Source: Candidatus Defluviilinea gracilis (GTDB taxonomy: Bacteria > Chloroflexota > Anaerolineae > Anaerolineales > Villigracilaceae). Taken from it: DNA of 64,000 nt. The position numbers were made by a program, and so were the translations under genes. The stretch is from the NCBI GenBank assembly GCA_016716235.1, contig JADJWS010000001.1, positions 1,674,001 through 1,738,000 on the forward strand, read 5' to 3'. The notes under the pieces are model-generated. The model was not told the DNA's origin. It made no database searches and saw nothing but the letters and a program-made list of their open reading frames with translations. Shown one piece after another: positions 1 to 6,782 of this stretch (its first letter is position 1; every line of letters begins with the position of its first letter).

Positions 1-609
1 GGCATGATGTGGCAGTTCGTCGTGGCGCTCGCGATCACATATCGCGAACTCGGCACGTTGCGCTGGAGCGCCATCCGCCAGCGGTTATGGCTTCAAACTC
101 CGCGCGACCCGAAGACCGACAAGCCGAATCCAAAATTGTATTGGTGGTTGATTCCCGCCCTGATTTACAACGGCGTGGTTGGCTTTGTGCTGATCGGGTA
201 TGTGGACGCGCCCATGGGCTGGCTGTTCCCAACACTCAAGCCTCCCTATGAAATGAGTCAACTGGCGACGCCCGAATTTCATGGTCAATGGTGGCTGTTT
301 GGCGTGTTGCTCGTCAGTCATCTCTTCAACTATTTTCTGGGTGAGGCGTTCCTCTGGCACGGCGTGCTGTTGCCCAAAATGCAGGGAGTCTTCGGGAAGT
401 ACGATTGGGCGGCAAACGCCGTTCTCTTCGGCTTTTATCACCTGCACAAACCCTGGGCGCTCCCCAGCGTCATCCTCACGAACATGGCATACAGTTGGCC
501 CGCGCGACGCTTTCGCAGTAATTGGATGGCGGTCATCGTGCATGGCGTGGAAGGACTCCCAGGTTTGGTGATGGTTCCGCTGGTCATCCTCGGATTGGCA
601 GGCGGGTAG
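1..609 (+). CDS. CPBP/CAAX-protease-like membrane protein, 5' end possibly cut by window
   Basis: Hydrophobic protein of at least 201 residues with about five membrane segments. Three short motifs are laid out as in the CPBP (CAAX protease/bacteriocin-processing) family: GEAFLWHG near residue 114, FYHLH near residue 147, and HGVEG near residue 181. The usual first motif is EExxxR; here the first Glu is Gly and the Arg position is His, so the peptidase site is degenerate and activity is uncertain. An ATG lies at position 4, but the frame is open to the window edge, so the true start may be upstream. It is followed after about 40 bases by a SnoaL-like gene on the same strand. Family assignment is from motif spacing only; substrate unknown. 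Confidence 0.6.
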   Translation, partial: GMMWQFVVALAITYRELGTLRWSAIRQRLWLQTPRDPKTDKPNPKLYWWLIPALIYNGVVGFVLIGYVDAPMGWLFPTLKPPYEMSQLATPEFHGQWWLFGVLLVSHLFNYFLGEAFLWHGVLLPKMQGVFGKYDWAANAVLFGFYHLHKPWALPSVILTNMAYSWPARRFRSNWMAVIVHGVEGLPGLVMVPLVILGLAGG

Positions 610-650
610 ATGGGACTCGTCCTCGGCTTGGCGTGATCAAGAGTAACCAT

Positions 651-1031
651 ATGAACATTTTGACTCACGCTCACTTTCAGCAATGGATGGAAACGTATGG
701 CCGCGCCAGCGCGGAGGATGATCCGTTTACGTCGGCTAATCTTTTTGCGAAGGATGCCGCGTATTACGAAACACCCTTCGCTGAACCCATGATTGGGCGC
801 GATGCCATCTTCGATTATTGGAATAAAGGCGCGCAAAATTTGAGGGACAAAGAATCCACCTTCGAGATTCTCTCCGTGAACGGTCATTCGGGTATGGCTC
901 GCTGGCAATCGCAATTCACGGTCATCGAATCGGGCAAACGCCTCGCGCTGGATTGTGTGTTCATCGTTGAGTTTGACGACGATGGTTTGTGTCAAACCTT
1001 CCGCGAGTGGTGGCGTACGCGCGAGGTGTGA
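651..1031 (+). CDS. SnoaL/NTF2-like domain protein
   Basis: A 126-residue protein with the compact alpha-plus-beta pattern of SnoaL-like (NTF2 fold) proteins: N-terminal helices containing WMETYGRASAEDD, an ETPF/IGRDAIFDYW segment, then beta-rich stretches ending in CVFIVEFDDDGLCQTFREWW. This family includes small enzymes and ligand-binding proteins acting on hydrophobic or polyketide-like substrates, but no catalytic residue can be assigned here. The frame is open further upstream to 522; I chose the ATG at 651 because homologous-looking sequence begins there and the upstream part overlaps the preceding gene. No neighbour suggests a pathway. Confidence 0.7.
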   Translation: MNILTHAHFQQWMETYGRASAEDDPFTSANLFAKDAAYYETPFAEPMIGRDAIFDYWNKGAQNLRDKESTFEILSVNGHSGMARWQSQFTVIESGKRLALDCVFIVEFDDDGLCQTFREWWRTREV

Positions 1032-1078
1032 GTACCGCAAGATTCATCTTGTGCGCACATCGCAAAGTTCGCACACCT

Positions 1079-1096
1079 CGCAAAGTGAACTTTGCG
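1079..1096. repeat. Short perfect palindrome in intergenic DNA
   Basis: CGCAAAGT and its reverse complement ACTTTGCG are separated by two bases. A related half (CGCAAAGTTCGC) sits about 30 bases upstream. It lies between the SnoaL-like gene and the next membrane protein gene. It could be a small hairpin or a dispersed repeat; function unknown. Confidence 0.5.
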
Positions 1097-1199
1097 GCAC
1101 AAAAATTGTACGGTTTTTTGTGGGGATAATCCAGACCAAAAGGTTGAACGGGAATGCCATAATGCGCGCATCGAAAAAAATTACCAAAGGAGAAAACTC

Positions 1200-1724
1200 A
1201 TGGCTATCCTATCCAACCTCTATGTCATCCTCATCCTGCGCGTGTTACACATCGGCGGGGGAATCATGTGGGTGGGGAGCGCGACGCTCTACCTATTGTT
1301 GCTCATCCCCGTTGCGCGTTCGCTTCATCCTGCGGGACAGAAATTCCTGCAAACGCTCGGTCCGAAATTCGGCGCGATGATGGGACTCGTTACCACGGTC
1401 ACCGTGCTTTCGGGCGCGTTGCTGTACGCGCGCTTCTTCGCGGGCGGGATCAGTTTCATCTGGACGACGGGCGCAGGCTTCGCGTTCACCGTCGGCGCAG
1501 TGGCGGCGCTCGCCTCGTACGCGCTGGGAGTGGCGGTCTTCGGCAGGATGCAGGAACGCATCGCAAAATTCGGGGCGGAGATCGAGTCTGCGCAGAGCGC
1601 GCCGAATCAATCTCAAGTCCAGGAGATGAACCGCTTGCAGTCGTCGTTGATGAAGGCGTATCGGTTCGAGTTCGTCCTGCTCATCGTCGCCATGCTGGGA
1701 ATGGCTGTCGCGCGTTATCTGTAG
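1200..1724 (+). CDS. Four-helix integral membrane protein (DUF2269/CopD-like)
   Basis: A 174-residue protein with four hydrophobic segments, roughly residues 5-35, 55-80, 85-110 and 150-172. The first contains LRVLHIGGGIMWVG, a His in a membrane helix followed by a Gly-rich turn, as in DUF2269 and CopD-type proteins that may bind haem or metal; this resemblance is weak. A soluble, Glu/Gln-rich loop (about residues 118-145) precedes the last helix. The start at 1200 is preceded by AAAGGAG at a good distance; the longer frame from 1092 runs through intergenic sequence. The ABM-domain gene follows after 9 bases, probably in the same transcript. Confidence 0.6.
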   Translation: MAILSNLYVILILRVLHIGGGIMWVGSATLYLLLLIPVARSLHPAGQKFLQTLGPKFGAMMGLVTTVTVLSGALLYARFFAGGISFIWTTGAGFAFTVGAVAALASYALGVAVFGRMQERIAKFGAEIESAQSAPNQSQVQEMNRLQSSLMKAYRFEFVLLIVAMLGMAVARYL

Positions 1725-1733
1725 GTCCAACCG

Positions 1734-2036
1734 ATGTTTGCGCGAATTTGGCGCGGGATCGCCCGCACGTCTGTCATTGAAAAATATTTTCACTATGTGA
1801 GTGAACGGGTGATCCCCGCCTATCGCGCCGCGAGCGGCTGCCGTGACGTGTGGGTGTTGCGGCAGCCGCAGGATGAATTTACCAGCATCATCCTGCTCTC
1901 GTTTTGGGAGTCGCGCGATGCGTTGGACGCTTTCGCCGATCCGCAATTGAAATCCGAATCCCTTCGCGGCGAGCGCGAGTCGCTGTTGGCGTTTGAATCC
2001 ACAGCGGCGGCGTATGAAGTGATCGTGGTGGATTGA
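1734..2036 (+). CDS. Antibiotic biosynthesis monooxygenase (ABM) domain protein
   Basis: A 100-residue single-domain protein. The pattern MFARIWRG, then SGCRDVWVLRQPQDE, then LLSFWESRDALDAF is that of the dimeric alpha-beta ABM family (Dabb-like fold), which includes quinol monooxygenases, haem-degrading enzymes and many small proteins of unknown role. No haem ligand or substrate can be inferred. It follows the membrane protein gene by 9 bases, so the two may be co-transcribed. Just downstream the RHS-containing island begins. Confidence 0.75.
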   Translation: MFARIWRGIARTSVIEKYFHYVSERVIPAYRAASGCRDVWVLRQPQDEFTSIILLSFWESRDALDAFADPQLKSESLRGERESLLAFESTAAAYEVIVVD

Positions 2037-2067
2037 GTTGAATGTCTGATTGTGAGGGAAAAGCCGT

Positions 2068-2112
2068 CCCATGATACGCCCGCGCGGATAGATTCATCTG
2101 GCACATCCTCAC
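2068..2112 (-). pseudogene. comM: Short comM relic
   Basis: On the minus strand this reads QMNLSARAYH, the same as in the intact comM gene at 6783-8318, and the DNA matches that gene's 6901-6945 region with only a few differences. Homology fades on either side. The relic and the intact gene are on the same strand and flank the RHS island, so it is probably left from a partial duplication or a rearrangement when the island arrived. Confidence 0.6.
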
Positions 2113-2169
2113 TTATATCAAACTGAAGCAAAAAGAAGATAGATTGGCGCGAGAACGTATTAAACGAGA

Positions 2170-2189
2170 ACACCCCTAACAAGGGGTGT
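2170..2189. terminator. Hairpin, possible terminator
   Basis: Perfect 8-bp stem (ACACCCCT/AGGGGTGT) with a 4-base loop; a short T-rich run (CTCTTTT) follows 7 bases later on the plus strand. It could end transcription from the ABM-domain gene. Confidence 0.4.
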
Positions 2190-2385
2190 CCATGCTCTTT
2201 TAGCCTTTGTTCTCTATCTGGCGGGCATAAACCCGACAGGGCGGAATTTCAACGTATCCATGTCCTTTATGCTTTAGAACAACGCCTCGATTTTCAGCCA
2301 CTTTTCCGTTTTCATCCTTTGGAAACCCTCATTCTTGTACGGTAGAGAAAAACCAAGAAGTACTACTCCATCGCAGGGATGATGG

Positions 2386-2538
2386 TAGGGCAATCGCATT
2401 TGGATTTTTTGTCCGCTAATCCTCACGAATTCACGCTAATCTATCTCGGAAAAATTCGCGCAGACTGGCGAAGATTAGCGGTTTCGAAGGCAAAACACCG
2501 TGTTTTGAGCCTCGAGATTTTCAAATGCGATTACCCTA
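2386..2538. mobile_element. 153-bp MITE-like insertion with 10-bp target duplication
   Basis: The ends are inverted repeats: 2386-2402 reads TAGGGCAATCGCATTTG and the reverse complement of 2522-2538 reads TAGGGTAATCGCATTTG, 16 of 17 bases identical. The element is flanked by GGGATGATGG at 2376-2385 and again at 2539-2548, a 10-bp direct repeat that occurs once at the equivalent site of the second RHS cassette (about 4735). Removing the element and one copy restores the RHS reading frame. It is AT-rich and encodes no transposase, so it must have moved with a transposase supplied elsewhere; a 9-12 bp duplication is typical of IS4-type elements, but that family assignment is a guess. Confidence 0.8.
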
Positions 2539-2541
2539 GGG

Positions 2542-3624
2542 ATGATGGTTGCCGTCAACGATGGAACGGGATTACAATACCTGCTCACTGACCATCTCGG
2601 CTCAACCGTAGCAGTCACAAATCAATCTGGCACATTAACATCCCAACAACGCTATCTCCCCTTCGGCGCGGCGCGGACGATTCCCAACTCTCCCATCCTC
2701 GGCACGGACTTTACCTACACCGGTCAACGCAAACTGGACGATGGCATGGGCGGGGTCATGGATTACAAGGCACGGTCTTATTCGGTTGGGTTGGGGAGGT
2801 TCTTGCAGGCGGATAGCATAATCCCTGACCCAGTGAACCCGCAAAGCTTCAATAGATTTTCATATGTATTAAATCGGCCGATCTTCTACAGAGATCCTAG
2901 TGGTCATACCTATATGTGTGATGAGAGCTGTGAAGAGAACCTTGGGCGAAGGCAATACACTGTTGATGATATGGCGGAACTTTATGGCATTAGCTTCAAC
3001 CCGGGTTGGAGTGTCACAAATAGAGCTATAGCTATGCTGGCTGTTTACAATATTGCCAAGAAGCTACAAAATGAAAGAAATTCAGCCGCAGACAGCGCTT
3101 ATCAATCTTGCCTGGAAAATATGAGCGGACCTACATCAACATGTTCACAATCGGCGCCAATTTCCACATCGGATGCATTCAAAGAATCCTATCACTATGG
3201 AATAGATTTTGTTTGGGGGTGTTCAGGCTGCGAGAGATTAGGCATAACATCAGGGAAAAAAGAACATACAATTATGTTCCGAGATTTTTATCAGACCGGA
3301 GATACTCAGTTAAAAAATACCAACTTGGTGATTCATGAGCTTGGGCACATGTTCAATAACCTAAATACCTGGGTATCGGATCGAAGCGGAAGAGCTTATG
3401 GACCCGCATGGTCGTTGACAACAGATTTGGCTGCCAATCGGGACGGGTTCGGTACACAGTGGGTCTATCAGCATAGTGACGATATTTCACAGAGTGAAAT
3501 ATTTGCTGACATGTTTGTTCACTGGATCCAAGGCGGATGGGCAACTGATAGTATATCATCTCAGACCGCTGCGAACGCACGCATTGATTGGCTAAATCAA
3601 TACATGCCTGGATATTTGCCATGA
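2542..3624 (+). CDS. RHS core fragment with zincin-type C-terminal domain (orphan toxin cassette)
   Basis: A 360-residue open frame. Residues 1-120 form the conserved end of an RHS/YD-repeat protein: LTDHLGSTVAVTNQSG, RYLPFGAAR, YTGQRKLDDGMGG, GLGRFLQADSIIP and the usual DPSGH boundary. After that the sequence changes completely, as in polymorphic toxins. The tip contains HELGH at residues 265-269 and a downstream SEIFADMF Glu, the signature of a zinc metallopeptidase of the gluzincin/metzincin sort. The N-terminal thousand-plus residues of a full RHS protein are missing, and the frame upstream is broken by the MITE, so this is a displaced or silent cassette. It overlaps the next gene by 4 bases, which may encode its partner. 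The zincin role is inferred from motifs. Confidence 0.75.
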   Translation: MMVAVNDGTGLQYLLTDHLGSTVAVTNQSGTLTSQQRYLPFGAARTIPNSPILGTDFTYTGQRKLDDGMGGVMDYKARSYSVGLGRFLQADSIIPDPVNPQSFNRFSYVLNRPIFYRDPSGHTYMCDESCEENLGRRQYTVDDMAELYGISFNPGWSVTNRAIAMLAVYNIAKKLQNERNSAADSAYQSCLENMSGPTSTCSQSAPISTSDAFKESYHYGIDFVWGCSGCERLGITSGKKEHTIMFRDFYQTGDTQLKNTNLVIHELGHMFNNLNTWVSDRSGRAYGPAWSLTTDLAANRDGFGTQWVYQHSDDISQSEIFADMFVHWIQGGWATDSISSQTAANARIDWLNQYMPGYLP

Positions 3625-4517
3625 TTAACAAGCCAACTGCCCATAGAATAATAATTGTCATCTTGGTGATCGTAACAGCGACATCGCCACTTGGATGCCT
3701 CTCCGCTCCCACAGAAGATACGAATCCAGTAGGAACTGCCTCTTCGCCACAAGCCTCTTCAACACCAGTTTTGGCTCGTACAGCCACAGCGCCACCCACA
3801 AGAAAGCCAACTGCAACTTTTGCCTCTACCCGTACACCTCTGCCCGTCCAAACCGACTTGCCAACGATCGAGTCTGACAGTATTACCGCTATGATAGATT
3901 CCTTGTACGCGAGGTGCAAGTTGCCCTGTTGGGGAAGCATTATTCCGGGAAAAACAAGCCAGTATGCGGCTAAACGTTTTTTGGCTCCTCTTGGGGAATG
4001 GTATGACGGAAGCGAATCATTAGGAGGCGTAGTTGTTGAATATTACAAATCGCCAGCTTCTATCTCCTTTTCGTTAGAACATGGTTTGGTAAAAAGCATC
4101 CATCTTGATCCCGGACTCACCACACCTTATCGGATTAATCAACTATTTACGGAATACGGGATGCCAGAAGGTATTCAGATCGAAATAATACCCCTAACTG
4201 CTGATCTCACCACATGGTTTAATCTAGCTCTCTTATATCCACGCCAAGGCTTCTTTGCAATTCTTTCCGCGAATGGGACGCCTATCAATTCAATCATTCA
4301 TATCTGCCCAAGAAATGTATCGCCTGATCTGTATTTGTTCCAGTCAGATACTTATTCGCCGGATCAGATGATGGAGATTCTCTCCGTTGTTCGTCCACAT
4401 ATAGAATTCCAACCTTTAGATACACTTACGAATACAGATATAAGTCAATTCTACGAAACATTTCGCAGTCAAGGTACTGCTTGTGCGCCAACTAATGTAA
4501 GATTTCAATTACCGTGA
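3621..4517 (+). CDS. Lipoprotein of unknown function, candidate partner of the RHS tip
   Basis: A 298-residue protein starting at an ATG that overlaps the RHS stop codon. It has a lipoprotein signal: a basic start (MINKPTAHR), a hydrophobic stretch and SPLGC as lipobox around residue 25. A Thr/Pro/Ala-rich linker (residues 30-75) leads to a domain of about 220 residues that I do not recognise. The translational coupling to the RHS cassette fits an immunity or accessory role at the cell surface, but many lipoproteins in this window share the same linker style, so this is only suggestive. Base composition is AT-richer than the flanking housekeeping genes. Confidence 0.6.
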   Translation: MINKPTAHRIIIVILVIVTATSPLGCLSAPTEDTNPVGTASSPQASSTPVLARTATAPPTRKPTATFASTRTPLPVQTDLPTIESDSITAMIDSLYARCKLPCWGSIIPGKTSQYAAKRFLAPLGEWYDGSESLGGVVVEYYKSPASISFSLEHGLVKSIHLDPGLTTPYRINQLFTEYGMPEGIQIEIIPLTADLTTWFNLALLYPRQGFFAILSANGTPINSIIHICPRNVSPDLYLFQSDTYSPDQMMEILSVVRPHIEFQPLDTLTNTDISQFYETFRSQGTACAPTNVRFQLP

Positions 4518-4675
4518 GGTAGGCAATTGCTACATCCGCCAAGCGGACCGGCGACTGCGCCACGGGAACCATCGTCGAATCGTGGTCGTTTGCCTATGAT
4601 GGGGATGGAGTCCGCGTCAGCACGGCCCACTTCACAGGGACGAGTGGAACGCCCGACTCGACCACTTCCTATTTC

Positions 4676-5767
4676 ATGGGTGGACAGTTCGAAGTAAAGG
4701 ATGGCGCAACCAAGAAATACTACTCCATCGCAGGGATGATGGTTGCCGTCCACGATGGAACGGGATTACAATACCTGCTCACCGACCACCTCGGCTCAAC
4801 CGTCGCAGTCACAAATCAATCTGGCACGTTAACATCCCAACAGAGGTATCTCCCCTTCGGCGCGGCGCGGACGATTCCCAACTCTCCCATCCTTGGCACG
4901 GACTTTACCTACACCGGTCAACGCAAATTGGACGACGGCATGGGCGGGATTATGGATTACAAGGCGCGGTTTTATTCGGTTGGGTTGGGGAGGTTCTTGC
5001 AGCCGGATTCGATTATTCCGAATCCTGCGAATCCACAAAGCATGAACCGATTCGGGTATGTGCTGAATAACCCGATTCGATTCAGTGACCCGACGGGACA
5101 TAAAGAATATGACGAGGCTGGTGGGGGTATCCCTTGTTATCCTGGCGAATTAACCTGTCAGCTACAAAAAGACGGCTACAAGCCAAAGGCAAGAGAAGAG
5201 GTTGTTGAGGATTTATTTCTAATTACACCTCCCACTTTTCAACAAGATCAAAGTGCAACTACCAGCCCAACTGTCATGGACAGAGCCTTTGATGGAGATA
5301 TTAGAGCTATGCTTGATGTGATTATTCCAACCCACTTTGGTTTTCGGCTTCAAGGAGAATTCTCAATTCCTACTGGTACACCTTGGGGTCCCTCAGGCGC
5401 CTTAGGTGTGAACTGGATACACAATTTCCGATCTGGAGAGAACGACAGCAATGCAGATTTCACATTGGAACCGTATTCCGGCGGGTTTGGTGGAGAGATT
5501 TCATTTTCGGGTGGAGTTTTGTTCGGTTGGGGTTCGTCTAATGTCAAAGATGTTACAGCAGGAAAAGCTGAAGTCTTTGGAGGTACGGTTGCCGCTGGTC
5601 CCGCAGTGTCAGTATCTGTTGTGGCACCAATGCATGATAATGGAACTATGCTTCATGTCGATCCAGCTTATGGGATGGTCCCCACGACTTTATATATTGG
5701 AGGTGGATCTGGTTGTTGTTATGCGGGGGGAGGCGCTGGTAAAAGTATAACTATTTTTGACAGGTAA
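4676..5767 (+). CDS. Second RHS core fragment with an unrecognised C-terminal tip
   Basis: A 363-residue frame whose residues 25-135 are nearly identical to the first cassette (LTDHLGSTVAVTNQSG, YTGQRKLDDGMGG, GLGRFLQPDSIIP), followed by DPTGH and then an unrelated tip of about 220 residues. The tip is Gly/Ser-rich with alternating hydrophobic residues (for example SGGFGGEISFSGGVLFGWG) and ends near GGGSGCCYAGGGAG; I do not recognise it. The frame is open upstream to 4523 and that stretch still reads as RHS-like (SFAYDGDGVRVST), so the gene is a truncated copy lacking its long N-terminus and native start. The two tandem copies with different tips are the classic arrangement of orphan RHS-CT modules. 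Confidence 0.7.
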   Translation: MGGQFEVKDGATKKYYSIAGMMVAVHDGTGLQYLLTDHLGSTVAVTNQSGTLTSQQRYLPFGAARTIPNSPILGTDFTYTGQRKLDDGMGGIMDYKARFYSVGLGRFLQPDSIIPNPANPQSMNRFGYVLNNPIRFSDPTGHKEYDEAGGGIPCYPGELTCQLQKDGYKPKAREEVVEDLFLITPPTFQQDQSATTSPTVMDRAFDGDIRAMLDVIIPTHFGFRLQGEFSIPTGTPWGPSGALGVNWIHNFRSGENDSNADFTLEPYSGGFGGEISFSGGVLFGWGSSNVKDVTAGKAEVFGGTVAAGPAVSVSVVAPMHDNGTMLHVDPAYGMVPTTLYIGGGSGCCYAGGGAGKSITIFDR

Positions 5768-5806
5768 ATATTTGATAGCAAAATAAGATAAAGCGGCAGG
5801 TAATTG

Positions 5807-6214
5807 ATGACTTTCGAAAAAGCATTAAGAAACATAGTTCGCTACTATGTATTCCTGGTAAGTATTGCGTTTGGTGTGGTACTGTTAGCGCCATCGAATG
5901 AGCCTGTGTTGATGAGAATATTGATATGGTTGTTTTTTTACATAGTGGTCTATAGAGGTCTTTACAAACGTTATTCCATGACTGAAGCCGAAAGGGAACC
6001 TCTGAAGAAACCACTTCCAGCGTTCTATGAAGACCAACAAGTGACACTTGTGAATGTTCTGCAGGCTATTATCATTTTCTTCCTGTTATGGGGAGTAACT
6101 TATGCAACTTTGAAAACATATACATCAGTCCTGGCGCCATCTGAGAACTTGTTTTCTTTGCTTAACGGATTGATCTACAGCATTTTGTACTTTGCTAAAG
6201 TCTTTGACAAGTAA
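5807..6214 (+). CDS. Small membrane protein, possible immunity protein
   Basis: A 135-residue protein with about four hydrophobic segments (residues 12-32, 37-53, 80-100, 112-132) and a charged loop between the second and third. It starts at ATG 5807 (an in-frame TTG precedes it) 39 bases after the second RHS cassette and shares its AT-rich composition. A small membrane protein right after an RHS tip is a common place for an immunity gene, but sequence alone gives no function. Downstream is a hairpin terminator. Confidence 0.5.
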   Translation: MTFEKALRNIVRYYVFLVSIAFGVVLLAPSNEPVLMRILIWLFFYIVVYRGLYKRYSMTEAEREPLKKPLPAFYEDQQVTLVNVLQAIIIFFLLWGVTYATLKTYTSVLAPSENLFSLLNGLIYSILYFAKVFDK

Positions 6215-6331
6215 GCATTGTGAAGAGTCCTACCCCATCATTGTAAGTTTGTTTCAGAAGTATGTTAAATGTCGATGGTTAAGAAGAATGAATATAGCTT
6301 TGCAATTGTCGGATTTGTGGAGAGTGGACGT

Positions 6332-6361
6332 CGCACTGAGCCTGTCGAAGTGGACGAGTCG
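6332..6361. repeat. Copy of the short 'CTGAGCCTGTCGAAG' repeat
   Basis: The segment CACTGAGCCTGTCGAAGTGG belongs to a short dispersed repeat whose reverse-complement relatives are seen inside mtaB (22056-22080). It lies between the island's last gene and the terminator. Confidence 0.5.
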
Positions 6362-6366
6362 AAATG

Positions 6367-6403
6367 AAAACGGTCTCCGGCGTAACGTCCGCGAGACCGT
6401 TTT
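6367..6403. terminator. Bidirectional terminator hairpin
   Basis: Perfect 11-bp inverted repeat AAAACGGTCTC / GAGACCGTTTT with a 15-base loop. The A/T ends make it a plausible terminator in both directions, for the island genes on the plus strand and for the small antitoxin-like gene on the minus strand. Confidence 0.7.
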
Positions 6404-6466
6404 GTATGAATGACCGCTTCACAAACCAAGCGTGTGTTTCAATGCCTTGTAGATCGTTCTCATCGT

Positions 6467-6709
6467 TCAGGCTTTAATGGGGTAGTTGTCATACGCGCTC
6501 ATTTCAGGGCTTTCCCAATCTTCTGCAAAAGTTGCCAACTTCGCGCGTAACTTGCGCGCCTTTGCCTTGGTGATGCCGCGCTTGCGCAAGTCAATTGGCT
6601 TGGAATCGAGAAACGTCACGATGACAACGGTCTCATCGCTGATATTCTTCGGCTTTTGAGTCAATTGAATCCTGCCCTTACGATACACTCCTTGAACGCT
6701 GGTCAGCAT
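6467..6709 (-). CDS. AF2212/DUF104-like small antitoxin-type protein
   Basis: An 80-residue protein. Its first half, VQGVYRKGRIQLTQKP followed by TVVIVTFLD, resembles the short beta-hairpin pattern of AF2212-like antitoxins (x-A-x-Y-x-x-G-x-L-x-P-L). The second half is basic (KAKARKLRAKL) then acidic and aromatic. The start ATG has an AGGAGAT ribosome site just upstream. No PIN-domain or other toxin gene is adjacent, so it may be an orphan antitoxin or an unrelated DNA-binding protein. The hairpin at 6367-6403 lies downstream. Confidence 0.5.
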   Translation of the reverse strand: MLTSVQGVYRKGRIQLTQKPKNISDETVVIVTFLDSKPIDLRKRGITKAKARKLRAKLATFAEDWESPEMSAYDNYPIKA

Positions 6710-6782
6710 AGTATCTCCTGTTATTGAATTAGATTATACCTGCTTCATAGGCAACAGATCGTTGACCTTGTGACTCATCCCC

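Larger units (their letters stand above)
2037..2385. other. Left edge of the RHS island; mostly non-coding
   Basis: This stretch has no convincing gene. It holds a short comM relic (2068-2112), a hairpin (2170-2189), about 160 bases in which I see nothing recognisable, and from about 2351 to 2385 a piece matching the RHS cassette further on (compare 4711-4745). That piece is cut off from the rest of the RHS frame by the 153-bp insertion that follows. Confidence 0.55.

Noticed and set aside
6192..6413. Small plus-strand frame after the second RHS cassette
   Set aside because: It overlaps the preceding gene and runs through a dispersed repeat and a terminator; no ribosome site.
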